Shown: in pieces, positions 51,200 through 59,125 of the stretch
How the letters are laid out: every line of letters begins with the position of its first letter
How positions within the stretch are numbered: position 1 is the first letter of the stretch
DNA from: Deltaproteobacteria bacterium
GTDB taxonomy: Bacteria; Myxococcota; XYA12-FULL-58-9
Assembly: GCA_016218825.1 (NCBI GenBank)
Contig: JACRCV010000015.1
Span: forward strand, 93,925-157,924
Length of the DNA stretch: 64,000 bases
Direction of reading: 5' to 3'
Made by a program: the position numbers and the translations under genes
The notes under the pieces: generated by a model
The model's input: the letters and a program-made list of their open reading frames with translations, nothing else
Told to the model about the DNA's origin: nothing
The model's database searches: none

Positions 51200-52699
51200 A
51201 TGCCTGCCACGCGCCTGCCGTTTTCTGCCAAGAGCTACGACTTCGTCGAGTACGCGAGCTGCCACAACTTCATCGGCGGCGAGCTGAGGCCGGCGGCGAG
51301 CGGTGAGACCCTCGCGGTCGAGAACCCGCGCCACGCCAAGGTGATGGGCAAGGTGGCGATGTCGGGCGCCGCGGACGTCGCCGCGGCAGTCGCGAGCGCG
51401 ACCGCCGCGTTTGCCAAGTGGCGCACGGTGCCGGTCAAAGAGCGCGCCCAAGTCTTCCACCGCCTGAAGAGTCTAATGGAGCGCGACCTCGCCGAGCTCG
51501 CCTGGCTGGTGTCGCACGAGAACGGCAAGACCTACGCCGAGGCCGAGGCCGATGTCTTGAAGGGCATCGAGTGCGTCGAGTTTGGCGCGTCGTTGCCGAG
51601 CCTCGTCGGCGGCGCCAAGCTCGAGGTGAGCCGTGGTGTCACCTGCGAGGTGAGCTACGAGCCGCTCGGGGTCGTCGGCGGCGTGACGCCCTTCAACTTC
51701 CCGGTGATGGTGCCGCTGTGGATGCTGCCGCAGGCGGTCGTCGGCGGCAACGCCTTCGTGCTCAAGCCCTCGGAGCAGGTGCCCTACGGCGCGATGAAGA
51801 TCGCACTGTTGCTCAGGGAGGCCGGCCTCCCTGACGGGGTCGTGAACGTCGTCAACGGCGGCAGGCCGGCGGTGGAGGCCGTGGTTGACCACAAGGACGT
51901 GGTTGCGTTCGCGTTCGTGGGCTCGACGACGGTGGCCAAGGCGCTCTACGCACGCGCCGCGGCGCACGGCAAGCGGGTGCTTTGTCTCGGCAGCGCCAAG
52001 AACCACCTGATCATCGCCCCCGACGCCGACGTCGAGATGACGGCGCAGAACGTCGTGGCGTCGAGCTTCGGCTGTGCCGGGCAGCGCTGCATGGCGTCGT
52101 CGCTCGTGGTCGCGGTCGGCGACGTCGATCGGATCATCGAGGCGATCGCGGCGCACGCACGCCGCATCCAGCTCGGCGCCGGCATGGGCTCGATCATCAA
52201 CGAGGCGAGCGTCCTGCGCATCAGCCGCGCCATCGATCAAGCCGAGGCCGGCGGCGCCAAGGTGCTCCTCGACGGTCGGGGCGCGAAGGTCGCCGGGGCG
52301 CCGGGCTATTGGGTCGGGCCGACGGTGCTCGACCACTTGCGGCCGGAGATGCCGGCGGCGTGCGAGGAGATCTTCGGCCCGGTGCTGTCGATCGTCCGTG
52401 TGCCCACCTTGGAGGCGGCCATCACGCTGCAGAACTCCAGCCGCTACGGCAACGGCGCCGCGGTCTACACCTCGAGCGGCGCGGTGGCGCGGCACGTCGC
52501 GGCAAAGCTCACCGCGGGGATGGTCGGGATCAACGTCGGCGTGCCGGTGCCGCGCGAGCCCTTCAGCTTCGGCGGCTGGAAGGACAGCAAGTTCGGCCAC
52601 GGCGACATCACCGGCCTGGACGGCTTCCGCTTCTGGACCGCGCCGCGCAAGCTGACCTCCAAGTGGGAGCTGCAACCCGACGCCAACTGGATGTCGTGA
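51200..52699 (+). CDS. mmsA: CoA-acylating methylmalonate/malonate-semialdehyde dehydrogenase
   Basis: 499 residues from ATG 51200. Aldehyde dehydrogenase of the MMSDH family: FIGGELRPAASGETLAVENP, YEPLGVVGGVTPFNFPVMVPLWM, NAFVLKPSEQVP, FVGSTTVAKALYARAAAHGKRVLCLGSAKNH and catalytic Cys297 (GCAGQRCMASS). The usual general-base Glu of other aldehyde dehydrogenases is absent, as expected for CoA-dependent members. It would turn malonate semialdehyde (from beta-alanine) into acetyl-CoA, or methylmalonate semialdehyde (from thymine) into propionyl-CoA. The next gene begins at its stop (GTGA at 52696-52699 or ATG 52711). Confidence 0.92.
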   Translation: MPATRLPFSAKSYDFVEYASCHNFIGGELRPAASGETLAVENPRHAKVMGKVAMSGAADVAAAVASATAAFAKWRTVPVKERAQVFHRLKSLMERDLAELAWLVSHENGKTYAEAEADVLKGIECVEFGASLPSLVGGAKLEVSRGVTCEVSYEPLGVVGGVTPFNFPVMVPLWMLPQAVVGGNAFVLKPSEQVPYGAMKIALLLREAGLPDGVVNVVNGGRPAVEAVVDHKDVVAFAFVGSTTVAKALYARAAAHGKRVLCLGSAKNHLIIAPDADVEMTAQNVVASSFGCAGQRCMASSLVVAVGDVDRIIEAIAAHARRIQLGAGMGSIINEASVLRISRAIDQAEAGGAKVLLDGRGAKVAGAPGYWVGPTVLDHLRPEMPAACEEIFGPVLSIVRVPTLEAAITLQNSSRYGNGAAVYTSSGAVARHVAAKLTAGMVGINVGVPVPREPFSFGGWKDSKFGHGDITGLDGFRFWTAPRKLTSKWELQPDANWMS

Positions 52700-52710
52700 G
52701 CGAGGCGCAC

Positions 52711-54030
52711 ATGGAAACCCGCGAGATGGTCGACTTATGCAAGCGGCACACCATGTACACCTGGGCCGCGGGCGACTCGGTGTCGCCGCTCCCCGTGGCG
52801 CGCGCCGCGGGGGTCTACCTTTATACTCCCGAGGGCAAGCGGATCCTCGACTTCAACAGCCAGCTGATGAGCGTGCTGATCGGCCACTCGCACCCCAAGG
52901 TGGTGGCGGCGATGAAGGCGCAGATTGACGAGTTGATCTTCGCCTACCCGCAAAGTGCGACCGCGGTCCGGGCGCGGCTCGGCAAGCTCCTCGCCGAGGT
53001 CATCCCCGGTGACATCAACACCTTCTTCTTCACGCTCGGCGGCGCCGAGGCCAACGAGAACGCGATCCGCGCCGCCCGCCTCTACACCGGGCGCTTCAAG
53101 ATCCTCAGTCGCTATCGCAGCTACCACGGCGCCACCAACCTGACGCTGCAGCTGACCGGCGATCCGCGGCGCTGGCCCTCGGAGCCCGGGGCACCGGGAA
53201 TCATTCGGGTGATGGATCCGGAGCCGTACCGCTTCTCGTTCGGCAACACCGACGCCGAGAAGACCGCGGCGAACCTCACCTACCTCGAAGAGATCATCCA
53301 GTACGAGAATCCCAAGGACATCGCGGCGATGATCATCGAGACCGTGACCGGCACCAACGGCATCCTGGCGCCGCCGGCCGGCTATCTGCAGGGGCTCAAG
53401 GCGCTGCTCGAGAAGCACGGCATCCTGCTGATCTGCGACGAGGTGATGGCGGGGATGGGCCGCACCGGCAAGATGATGGCCTACGAGCACGGCGGCATCG
53501 TCCCCGACATCGTGACGATGGCGAAGGGGCTGACGAGCTCCTACTTCCCGCTCGGGGCGATGGGGGTGTCGGACGCGATCGCGGCACACTTCCGCAAGAA
53601 CGTGTTCTGGGGCGGGCTGACGTACAACTCGCACCCGCTCGGGCTCGCGACCGCGGAGGCGGTGATCAAGGTGATGCTCGAGGAGAAGCTGGTCGAGAAT
53701 GCGGCGCGTCTCGAGGGTGTGATGCGGCGGGAGATGGACGCTCTCCAGGCCAAGCACCCGTCGGTCGCCGCGGGGCGGGTGATCGGCCTGTTCGGCATGA
53801 TCGACGTGCAGAAGAACAGCCGCCACGAGCCGATGGCGCCATACAACGGCAGTCATCCGGCGATGGACAAGCTCGGCAAGTTCTTCCGCGACGAGGGCCT
53901 GTTCACCTTTGTCCGTTGGGGGAGCTTCACCTGTGTGCCGCCGCTGTGCATCACCGAGGATGAGCTTCGCGAGGGCTTCGCGATCATCGATCGGGGGCTC
54001 GAGATCTGCGACGCGGCCTACGAGGGCTGA
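52711..54030 (+). CDS. Class III aminotransferase, probably beta-alanine:pyruvate or similar
   Basis: 439 residues from ATG 52711; a GTG at 52696 overlapping the mmsA stop would add five residues. PLP enzyme fold type I: FTLGGAEANENAIRAARLYTGRFKI, YHGATNLTLQLTG, AAMIIETVTGTNGILAPPAGYLQGLK, Asp243 in LLICDEVMAGMGRTG and the PLP Lys272 in VTMAKGLTSSYFPLGAM. Context predicts removal of the amino group from beta-alanine or beta-aminoisobutyrate to give the semialdehyde for the dehydrogenase upstream. Related enzymes act on taurine or other omega-amines, so substrate is inferred from neighbours. Confidence 0.88.
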   Translation: METREMVDLCKRHTMYTWAAGDSVSPLPVARAAGVYLYTPEGKRILDFNSQLMSVLIGHSHPKVVAAMKAQIDELIFAYPQSATAVRARLGKLLAEVIPGDINTFFFTLGGAEANENAIRAARLYTGRFKILSRYRSYHGATNLTLQLTGDPRRWPSEPGAPGIIRVMDPEPYRFSFGNTDAEKTAANLTYLEEIIQYENPKDIAAMIIETVTGTNGILAPPAGYLQGLKALLEKHGILLICDEVMAGMGRTGKMMAYEHGGIVPDIVTMAKGLTSSYFPLGAMGVSDAIAAHFRKNVFWGGLTYNSHPLGLATAEAVIKVMLEEKLVENAARLEGVMRREMDALQAKHPSVAAGRVIGLFGMIDVQKNSRHEPMAPYNGSHPAMDKLGKFFRDEGLFTFVRWGSFTCVPPLCITEDELREGFAIIDRGLEICDAAYEG

Positions 54031-54356
54031 GGCGGCCAGCCTAGTGCGTCGCCACGGCCGGTCGCGCCTCGAGCCGGCGCAGCTGCACGGCGAGGGCCAC
54101 CGCGGGTGTCGCGGCCGGGCGGTAGAATGGCGCGATCGCGTCAATAGGCGCGGGTGTTGTACGTCGTCAGGTACTGCTGGTGCAGCGGATCGGTCGGATA
54201 CGCCTCCGCCGCGGATCGCGCCGGCGCCAATCAGGTCCGGATTCTGTGTGGCGCCGCGGTGCGGCGGTCCGTGACATCGGCGCCGTTCATGAGCGAGCGC
54301 AAGCTGCAGCGTCTGCCGCGGCGGGGGTAGGCGGCCGGGTCCCACAGCGCCGGAGG
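54031..54356. other. Gene-free stretch with a possible gene-end remnant on the - strand
   Basis: 326 bp between the convergent aminotransferase and permease genes. On the - strand 54230-54141 encodes a short sequence ending AYPTDPLHQQYLTTYNTRAY and a stop. It looks more protein-like than chance, but a TGA lies directly upstream and no start or ribosome site exists. It may be a decayed C-terminus. No RNA gene or strong terminator recognised. Confidence 0.3.
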
Positions 54357-55199
54357 TCAGGCGCCGCCGCTGCGGTCGGCCGGCGCGCTCGACAGCACGA
54401 GGCGAACGACGCTGGCGAAAAACAGGGCGGCGCCGAGGGCCACGACGACGGTCGCGCCGGTCGGTAGGTCGAGCTGGAACGAGACCAAGAGCCCGACCGC
54501 CGAGACCGTCACCCCGAGCAGCCAAGAGAGGACCAGACGCGACCCGAGGCGGCGGCAGAAGAGCGCCGAGAACAGCGGCGGCACGATCAAGAACGAGAAG
54601 ACCAACAAGACGCCCGCGGTCTGCACGGCGCTGGTGACCGCGACGGCGAGCGAGCCGTAGAACGCGAAGTCCCACAACGCCGCCGCGAAGCCGTCTTGCG
54701 CCGGGTCGCGGTCGAAGGACATCGCCAAGAAGCGCTTGCGCAGGATGAAGTGGACGGCAGCGAGCGCGGCGAACACCAGCGCCACCTGCACCAGCTCCGG
54801 CAGCTCGATGGTCAGCAGGCTGCCGACGAGGATCTCCTTGAGCTCCTCGTCGCCGTGCGACAGGAAGCTCGCCACCAGGATCGTGGCGGCGGCCGCCACT
54901 GCGTAGCTGATGCCGATGAAGGCCTCCGGCGGCACGCGCTGCCGCAGGCCGCGGGTCGCCGGCAACAGCGCGGCGCCGGTGATCGCGAAGGCGAGGGACC
55001 AGAGGTAGGAGGCGTGGGTGCGCGGCTCGACGCCAAAGCAGGCCGCGACCGCGGTGCCGAGCGCCGCCACCTGCGCCAGGGCGATGTCGACGAAGAAGAC
55101 CTCGCGCGCCAGTACGTGCAGCCCGAGATACGACAGCAGCGCCGTGAGCACGACGCAGGTCAGGAACGCCGGCAGCAACACTTGGAGGGTGAACCCCAT
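54357..55199 (-). CDS. ZnuB-like metal ABC transporter permease (second copy)
   Basis: 280 residues, eight or so membrane helices: LPAFLTCVVLTALLSYLGLHVLAREVFFVDIALAQVAALGTAVA is the family N-terminus with the conserved F-V-D-I-A-L-A-Q block. FIGISYAVAAAATILVAS, ELKEILVGSLLTIE, ALWDFAFYGSLAVAVTSAVQTAGVLLVFSFLIVPPLFS and LDLPTGATVVVALGAAL complete it. Transports Zn2+, Mn2+ or Fe2+ with the binding protein encoded upstream. It is 3 bp after a clear paralogue (55203-56048), so the channel may be a heterodimer. No ATPase gene follows. Confidence 0.88.
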   Translation of the reverse strand: MGFTLQVLLPAFLTCVVLTALLSYLGLHVLAREVFFVDIALAQVAALGTAVAACFGVEPRTHASYLWSLAFAITGAALLPATRGLRQRVPPEAFIGISYAVAAAATILVASFLSHGDEELKEILVGSLLTIELPELVQVALVFAALAAVHFILRKRFLAMSFDRDPAQDGFAAALWDFAFYGSLAVAVTSAVQTAGVLLVFSFLIVPPLFSALFCRRLGSRLVLSWLLGVTVSAVGLLVSFQLDLPTGATVVVALGAALFFASVVRLVLSSAPADRSGGA

Positions 55200-55202
55200 C
55201 CC

Positions 55203-56048
55203 TCAGCCCTCCGCCATCGCCGGCGCGCGGCGGCGCCACAAGACCCGGACCGCGAGCGCCAGGAGCAGCGCCAGTCCGAAGGTCGCGACGACCGCGGCGC
55301 CGGTGGGCAGATCGAGGAAGTAGGACGCCAGGATACCGGTGACCGCGACCAGGAAGCCCAGCGCCCACGACAACACCAGGCGCCAGGCGACGCGGGTGGC
55401 GAACAGCGCCGCGAACACCGCCGGGACGATCAGGCAGGCGAACACCAGCAGCACGCCCGCGAGTTGGACGCTGGTCGTGATGACGACGCCGAACGAGGCG
55501 TAGAAGGCCAGATCCCAGGCGACGGCGCGCAGCGTCCGGGCGTCGGCGACGTCGCGGTCGAACGACAAGGCCAGGAGCTGGTTGCGAAACACGAAGTGGA
55601 ACACGCCGACCGCGCTGCAAACGACGGCCAGCAGCAACACCTCTGCCGCGCTCACCCACAAGATGTTGCCGACCAGGATGTACTTGAGGTGCTCGGCGCC
55701 GTGCGGCGCCTTGTCGACGAAGACGATGGCGGCGGCGGCGGCGACCACGTAGGCCACGCCGATCATCGCTTCTTGCGGCACGCGGGCGCGCAGGCGGCGC
55801 GACAACGCGAACAGGCCGGCAGCGCCGAAGGTGAAGCCGAGGGAGTAGGAATAGGCGACGGCGCCATCCAGGCGGTGGCCGGTGAGGAAGGCGACGGTCG
55901 TGCCGAGCGCCGCCACTTGCGCCAGCGCGAGGTCGACGAAGACGACGCCCCGGGCCAGCACGTGGATACCGAGGTAGGCGAGAATGCCCACGAGAATGAG
56001 GCAGGCCACGAGGGGCATGGCCAGCAGGCTCAAGGCGGCGGCGTCCAT
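55203..56048 (-). CDS. znuB: ZnuB-like metal ABC transporter permease (first copy)
   Basis: 281 residues from ATG 56048; the frame is open upstream but overlaps the binding-protein gene. Same fold and motifs as its downstream neighbour: ILAYLGIHVLARGVVFVDLALAQVAALGTTVAFLTGH, MIGVAYVVAAAAAIVFVD, HLKYILVGNILWVS, WDLAFYASFGVVITTSVQLAGVLLVFACLIVPAVFAALF, LDLPTGAAVVATFGLAL. The two copies are clearly homologous but strongly diverged, an old duplication. It starts 2 bp after the stop of the binding-protein gene. Confidence 0.88.
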   Translation of the reverse strand: MDAAALSLLAMPLVACLILVGILAYLGIHVLARGVVFVDLALAQVAALGTTVAFLTGHRLDGAVAYSYSLGFTFGAAGLFALSRRLRARVPQEAMIGVAYVVAAAAAIVFVDKAPHGAEHLKYILVGNILWVSAAEVLLLAVVCSAVGVFHFVFRNQLLALSFDRDVADARTLRAVAWDLAFYASFGVVITTSVQLAGVLLVFACLIVPAVFAALFATRVAWRLVLSWALGFLVAVTGILASYFLDLPTGAAVVATFGLALLLALAVRVLWRRRAPAMAEG

Positions 56049-56050
56049 GC

Positions 56051-56959
56051 TCAGCTCCGCAGCGCCCGCTCGAGCTCGGCGGTGATGCGATCGAAGAGGT
56101 CGAAGTAAGTGTCGACGCCGGCGTCGCCGCCCACCGAGCTCGCCACCGCGACCAGGCGGGCGCCGCTCTTCTCGGCGATGATCGCCGGCGCGCTGCGGTC
56201 GTAGAAGCTCTCGACCAACAGGATCTTGATGCCGCGCGCGCGGACCAGCTTGATGAGCCCCAGGGTGTGCATCGGTGCCGGCGGAATGCCGGGTTTGGGC
56301 TCGACGAAGCCGGCGACCTCCAGGTGGTAGCGCGCCGTGAAGTAGGTCCACGAGCGATGGAAAGTGATGATCGGCTTGCCGGCGAGAGGCGCCATGCGCG
56401 CCTGCCACTCGGCCTCCTTGGCGGTGAGCGTCTGCTCGAAGGCGGCGAGGTTCGCGGCGTACAGGGCCTGGCCTCCGGGGTCGAGCGCCGCGAGCCGGGC
56501 GGCGATCCCCCTCGCCATCGCCCGGCCGTTCTCCGGGTCTAGCCAGTAGTGCGGGTTGCCGTTGGGATGGATGTCGCCCTGGCTGCGGTCGGCCACCGCC
56601 ACGACCTCGAGCGGCTGGATGAACTGCGACAGATCCAGGAAGCCGGGCTGGCCGGGCTGGATCTTGTCGTTGCGCGCTCCGGCGACGATGGGGCCGATGT
56701 AGCCGATCTCGAGATCGAGGCCGATCACCTCGACGAGGTCGGCGTTGTGGAGCAGCAACATGTAGGACGGCTTGGCGTCGAGGAAGTGTGGATCCTGATA
56801 GCCCTTGGCCAACGCCGTGACCGTGACGCGATCCCCGCCGATGCTCCGGGTGATCGCGGCGGGATCCTGCGTGGTCGTGACGACGCTGAGCTTGGCGGCC
56901 GCCGGCGCCACGACGCTCACTACCGCGAGGACGATCGAGACGAAGAACGAGCTACGCAT
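56051..56959 (-). CDS. znuA: ZnuA/TroA-like periplasmic metal-binding protein
   Basis: 302 residues. Signal MRSSFFVSIVLAVVSVVAPAAA, then KLSVVTTTQDPAAITRSIGGDRVTVTALAKG. Candidate metal ligands in the usual order are His58 (YQDPHFLDAKPS), His137 (GNPHYWLDPENG), His201 (ITFHRSWTYF) and Asp279/283 (SVGGDAGVDTYFDLFD). The long His-rich loop of E. coli ZnuA is missing, so either zinc or manganese is possible. The outer-membrane protein upstream, of the type often zinc-regulated, tips the balance to zinc. First transport gene behind that protein. Confidence 0.88.
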   Translation of the reverse strand: MRSSFFVSIVLAVVSVVAPAAAKLSVVTTTQDPAAITRSIGGDRVTVTALAKGYQDPHFLDAKPSYMLLLHNADLVEVIGLDLEIGYIGPIVAGARNDKIQPGQPGFLDLSQFIQPLEVVAVADRSQGDIHPNGNPHYWLDPENGRAMARGIAARLAALDPGGQALYAANLAAFEQTLTAKEAEWQARMAPLAGKPIITFHRSWTYFTARYHLEVAGFVEPKPGIPPAPMHTLGLIKLVRARGIKILLVESFYDRSAPAIIAEKSGARLVAVASSVGGDAGVDTYFDLFDRITAELERALRS

Positions 56960-56971
56960 GACGGACTCCTC

Positions 56972-58240
56972 TCAATAGGTGTGGGCCGGGTGCGCGCCGA
57001 GGGTGAAGTTCAGCTGCAGCAGACCTTCGTAGATGGGCTCGGCGTGAAAAGGCGGCAGGGTGTCGCGGACCTCGAGGCGGAGCGCCGAGAACTCGCTCGG
57101 GGCAAAGACCAGGATGGCCGAGGCGCGTCGGGTGATGCCGCGCGCGGCGCTCGGATACCCCAGGTAGTCGTAGCGGGCGGCGGTGTACCAGCGCGGCGCC
57201 AGGCGCCACTGCGCGTAGGCGTAGGCGCCGCCGATGCTCTGGTCCCGACCGTAGAGCCCGAGGACGCGCGCGTCGTTCGGGCGCGTGGCGTACAGCGCTT
57301 CGACCATGACGATGGCCTCGCGCTCTGCGGCCTGTCGCGCCGGGCGCCACTTGAAGACCAGATGCCCGCCCCCGACCTGCGCCCACTCGGCGTTGGCGTT
57401 CTTGCCGCCGGCAAAGGAGGCGCCGGCCTCGAGGGTGGCGTCGTCGCTCAAGTCGAAGACGTGCTTCAGCGCCGCGAAGCTCGCCATCGCGTACTGCTCG
57501 GCAGCGGCGAGCTCGACCGGGTTGTCGCCGTTGACGACCGCACCGTAGAGGACGGCGTACCAGGGCAGCGGCAGCAGCCAGGACAGCTCGACGCCAATCT
57601 CGGCGAGGCCTTCGGCGCCGAAGACCGCCGCGCCGACGAGCGATTTGTCGACGAACGGCAGCGCGTGGGTGTGGAGGGCGTTCTCGCGGCCGAAGGGCAG
57701 CTTGAGCTTGCCGATCCGCGCCTGGAGGCCGAAGGGCTGGGCGCTCGGCGTGACGTAGGCCTCCTCGGCGCCGATGCCCTCGCCCTCCGGCAGCGACAGG
57801 ATGAGGTTGGCCGCGAAGTAGGGGTCGATGTGGGTGAGGAGCTGCAGCTCGAGCTCCTGGATGGCGAGCGCGGTTTGCAGCCCGCCGTCGCTCGGACGGC
57901 GGTTCGACGTGAGCGCGCCCTGAAACAGTCCGTTCGCCGACATCGCCGGGTTGTAGGTGCTCGACGGTCCGATGCCGCTCGCCGGTCGCGCCGGCACCGT
58001 GGTGAGTGGCGGCGGCGGCGTCGCGCTGAGGTCCGGGAGCACCGCCGCGCCCACCGGCGGCGCAGTGGCGGCCTGGATCTCACGGAGCAGCGCGGCGTCG
58101 GTCTCCGGGCTGGCCGCAGCCGCGGACGAGCTTGCCGACGGGTCTTCGGCGGCGGCCGGCCGCTCCGGCGCCGGCGCGGCCTCGGCGGCGTGGAGGACGA
58201 CGGGACAGAGGCTCGCGCCCAGGACCATGACGATTCGCAT
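56972..58240 (-). CDS. Outer-membrane protein of the metal-uptake operon
   Basis: 422 residues. Signal MRIVMVLGASLCPVVLHAAEA, an Ala/Pro-rich linker to about 95, then barrel-like strands (GLQTALAIQELELQLLTHIDPYFAANLILSL, FGLQARIGKLKLPFGREN, LFGLYGRDQ-type YGRDQSIGGAYAYAQWRLAPRWYTAARYDYLGYP). It ends LQLNFTLGAHPAHTY, the 'xxxLGAHPxHxF/Y' ending seen in outer-membrane proteins encoded next to ZnuA-like genes. Residues such as GKLKLPFGREN and the terminal aromatic fit a porin-type barrel. It likely lets zinc (or a chelate) cross the outer membrane. The ligand is inferred from context. Confidence 0.82.
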   Translation of the reverse strand: MRIVMVLGASLCPVVLHAAEAAPAPERPAAAEDPSASSSAAAASPETDAALLREIQAATAPPVGAAVLPDLSATPPPPLTTVPARPASGIGPSSTYNPAMSANGLFQGALTSNRRPSDGGLQTALAIQELELQLLTHIDPYFAANLILSLPEGEGIGAEEAYVTPSAQPFGLQARIGKLKLPFGRENALHTHALPFVDKSLVGAAVFGAEGLAEIGVELSWLLPLPWYAVLYGAVVNGDNPVELAAAEQYAMASFAALKHVFDLSDDATLEAGASFAGGKNANAEWAQVGGGHLVFKWRPARQAAEREAIVMVEALYATRPNDARVLGLYGRDQSIGGAYAYAQWRLAPRWYTAARYDYLGYPSAARGITRRASAILVFAPSEFSALRLEVRDTLPPFHAEPIYEGLLQLNFTLGAHPAHTY

Positions 58241-58400
58241 TCCAGGCTCCGCACCAGCGCCGCGGTACCGCAGCTACTGGCAACGACCAGAGGTGACCCA
58301 CCGGTGTGTCGCAAGCGCTGGCGCCGCGACCGACGGGCGCCGGCGCCGGACCGGCCCAAGAGGCCGCGACGACAGGGAACGACCCCGGCGCGGCCTTCGG

Positions 58401-58823
58401 TCAGCAGACGCCAGAGAGGGGTGGGGAGGTCTTGGGCGCCAAGTGCACCAGCGCCACCGGCCGGTGCCACTCATCCGCGGCGGCGCACGGCGCGTCGGCG
58501 CCGGCCTGCGGGAAGAGCGGGGCGGCGCCGGCTGTCAATGCGGTGGGCAGGCGATGGACGAGGACGACGCCGCAATGGACGTGGCCACCATGTCGGTCGT
58601 TGACCTCGGTGTGGCTGGGGCCAACGGTCGGGCGGGCCGGGAGGCGTTCATCGAGAGCGGCGGCCGGGTGCGCGTCGATGAGCTCGCCGTGCTCGGGGCA
58701 GCGCACGTGGATGACGAGCGCCTCGTGAGCGATGCCGGCCAGCTGGGCGCCGACGAAGCCGGCGAGGCCGGCCACGCAGATCATCGCCCGGTTCGAGGGC
58801 CGCGCTCTCCGACGGGTCCACAT
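58401..58823 (-). CDS. Exported His/Cys-rich small protein, possibly DUF2946-like
   Basis: 140 residues. A basic N-region (MWTRRRARPSNR) and hydrophobic core (AMICVAGLAGFVGAQLAGIAHEA) form a signal or anchor. The rest is rich in His with some Cys: VIHVRCPEHGELIDAHP, SHTEVNDRHGGHVHCGVVLVH, DEWHRPVALVHLAP. Such short exported His-rich proteins (DUF2946 and similar) accompany copper or zinc transport genes. Same strand as, and 160 bp upstream of, the outer-membrane protein, so probably the first gene of the metal operon. Coding status is supported by position and composition, not by a recognised domain. Confidence 0.6.
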   Translation of the reverse strand: MWTRRRARPSNRAMICVAGLAGFVGAQLAGIAHEALVIHVRCPEHGELIDAHPAAALDERLPARPTVGPSHTEVNDRHGGHVHCGVVLVHRLPTALTAGAAPLFPQAGADAPCAAADEWHRPVALVHLAPKTSPPLSGVC

Positions 58824-58831
58824 GAGCGCCT

Positions 58832-58859
58832 ACTATGGCGCTGGAATCGACCAAGTCAA
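58832..58859 (-). promoter_or_regulatory. Candidate promoter of the metal-uptake operon, nearly leaderless
   Basis: On the - strand TTGACT (58859-58854), 16 bp, CATAGT (58837-58832). The ATG of the His-rich protein is at 58823, so transcription would begin only a few bases before it. No Zur-type palindrome recognised. The MITE-like copy 2 lies 19 bp upstream of the -35. Confidence 0.4.
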
Positions 58860-58878
58860 CGGTGGCGAAGAGGGCGCA

Positions 58879-59035
58879 CAAGGCGATCGAGTTCTCGAGT
58901 TGGACCGATGTTGCCCGCCCCACCCGGGGGCGGGCCGAGAGCGGCGCCTGCCGCGCGACGCTCCGGGGTGGGGGTGGGGAGGACGGGCGCGAAGCGCCCG
59001 CCGGGAATCAAAAGAACGAGAACTCGATTGCCCTG
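58879..59035 (+). mobile_element. MITE-like element, copy 2 (157 bp)
   Basis: Starts CAAGGCGATCGAGTTCTCG and ends with the inverse of CAGGGCAATCGAGTTCTCG (17 of 19 matching). Flanked by a perfect 10 bp direct repeat AGAGGGCGCA (58869-58878 and 59036-59045). Stem 1: 58913-58921 with 58927-58935 (9 bp, loop ACCCG). Stem 2: 58984-58990 with 58994-59000 (7 bp, loop GAA). G-rich box between them. Sits between the divergent metal operon and the cNMP-binding gene, same orientation as copy 1. No coding capacity of its own. Confidence 0.88.
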
Positions 59036-59125
59036 AGAGGGCGCAGACCTTTGCTCGCCGGCGCGCCGCGCGGTATGCAAGTGACGGACGTTCTTGTAGA
59101 TCGGGTCGTGGAGAGGCCGCGAGAC

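Noticed and set aside
52735..55659. Open frame of over 970 codons on the - strand across aminotransferase, intergenic DNA and permeases
   Set aside because: Runs opposite the aminotransferase and in another frame of the permease genes; Arg/Pro/Gly-rich translation without domains.
58835..59125. Extension of the cNMP-binding protein upstream through the MITE-like element
   Set aside because: Open only because the element and GC-rich DNA lack stops. The conserved domain begins at 59126, and the insertion (167 bp with duplication) is not a multiple of three.
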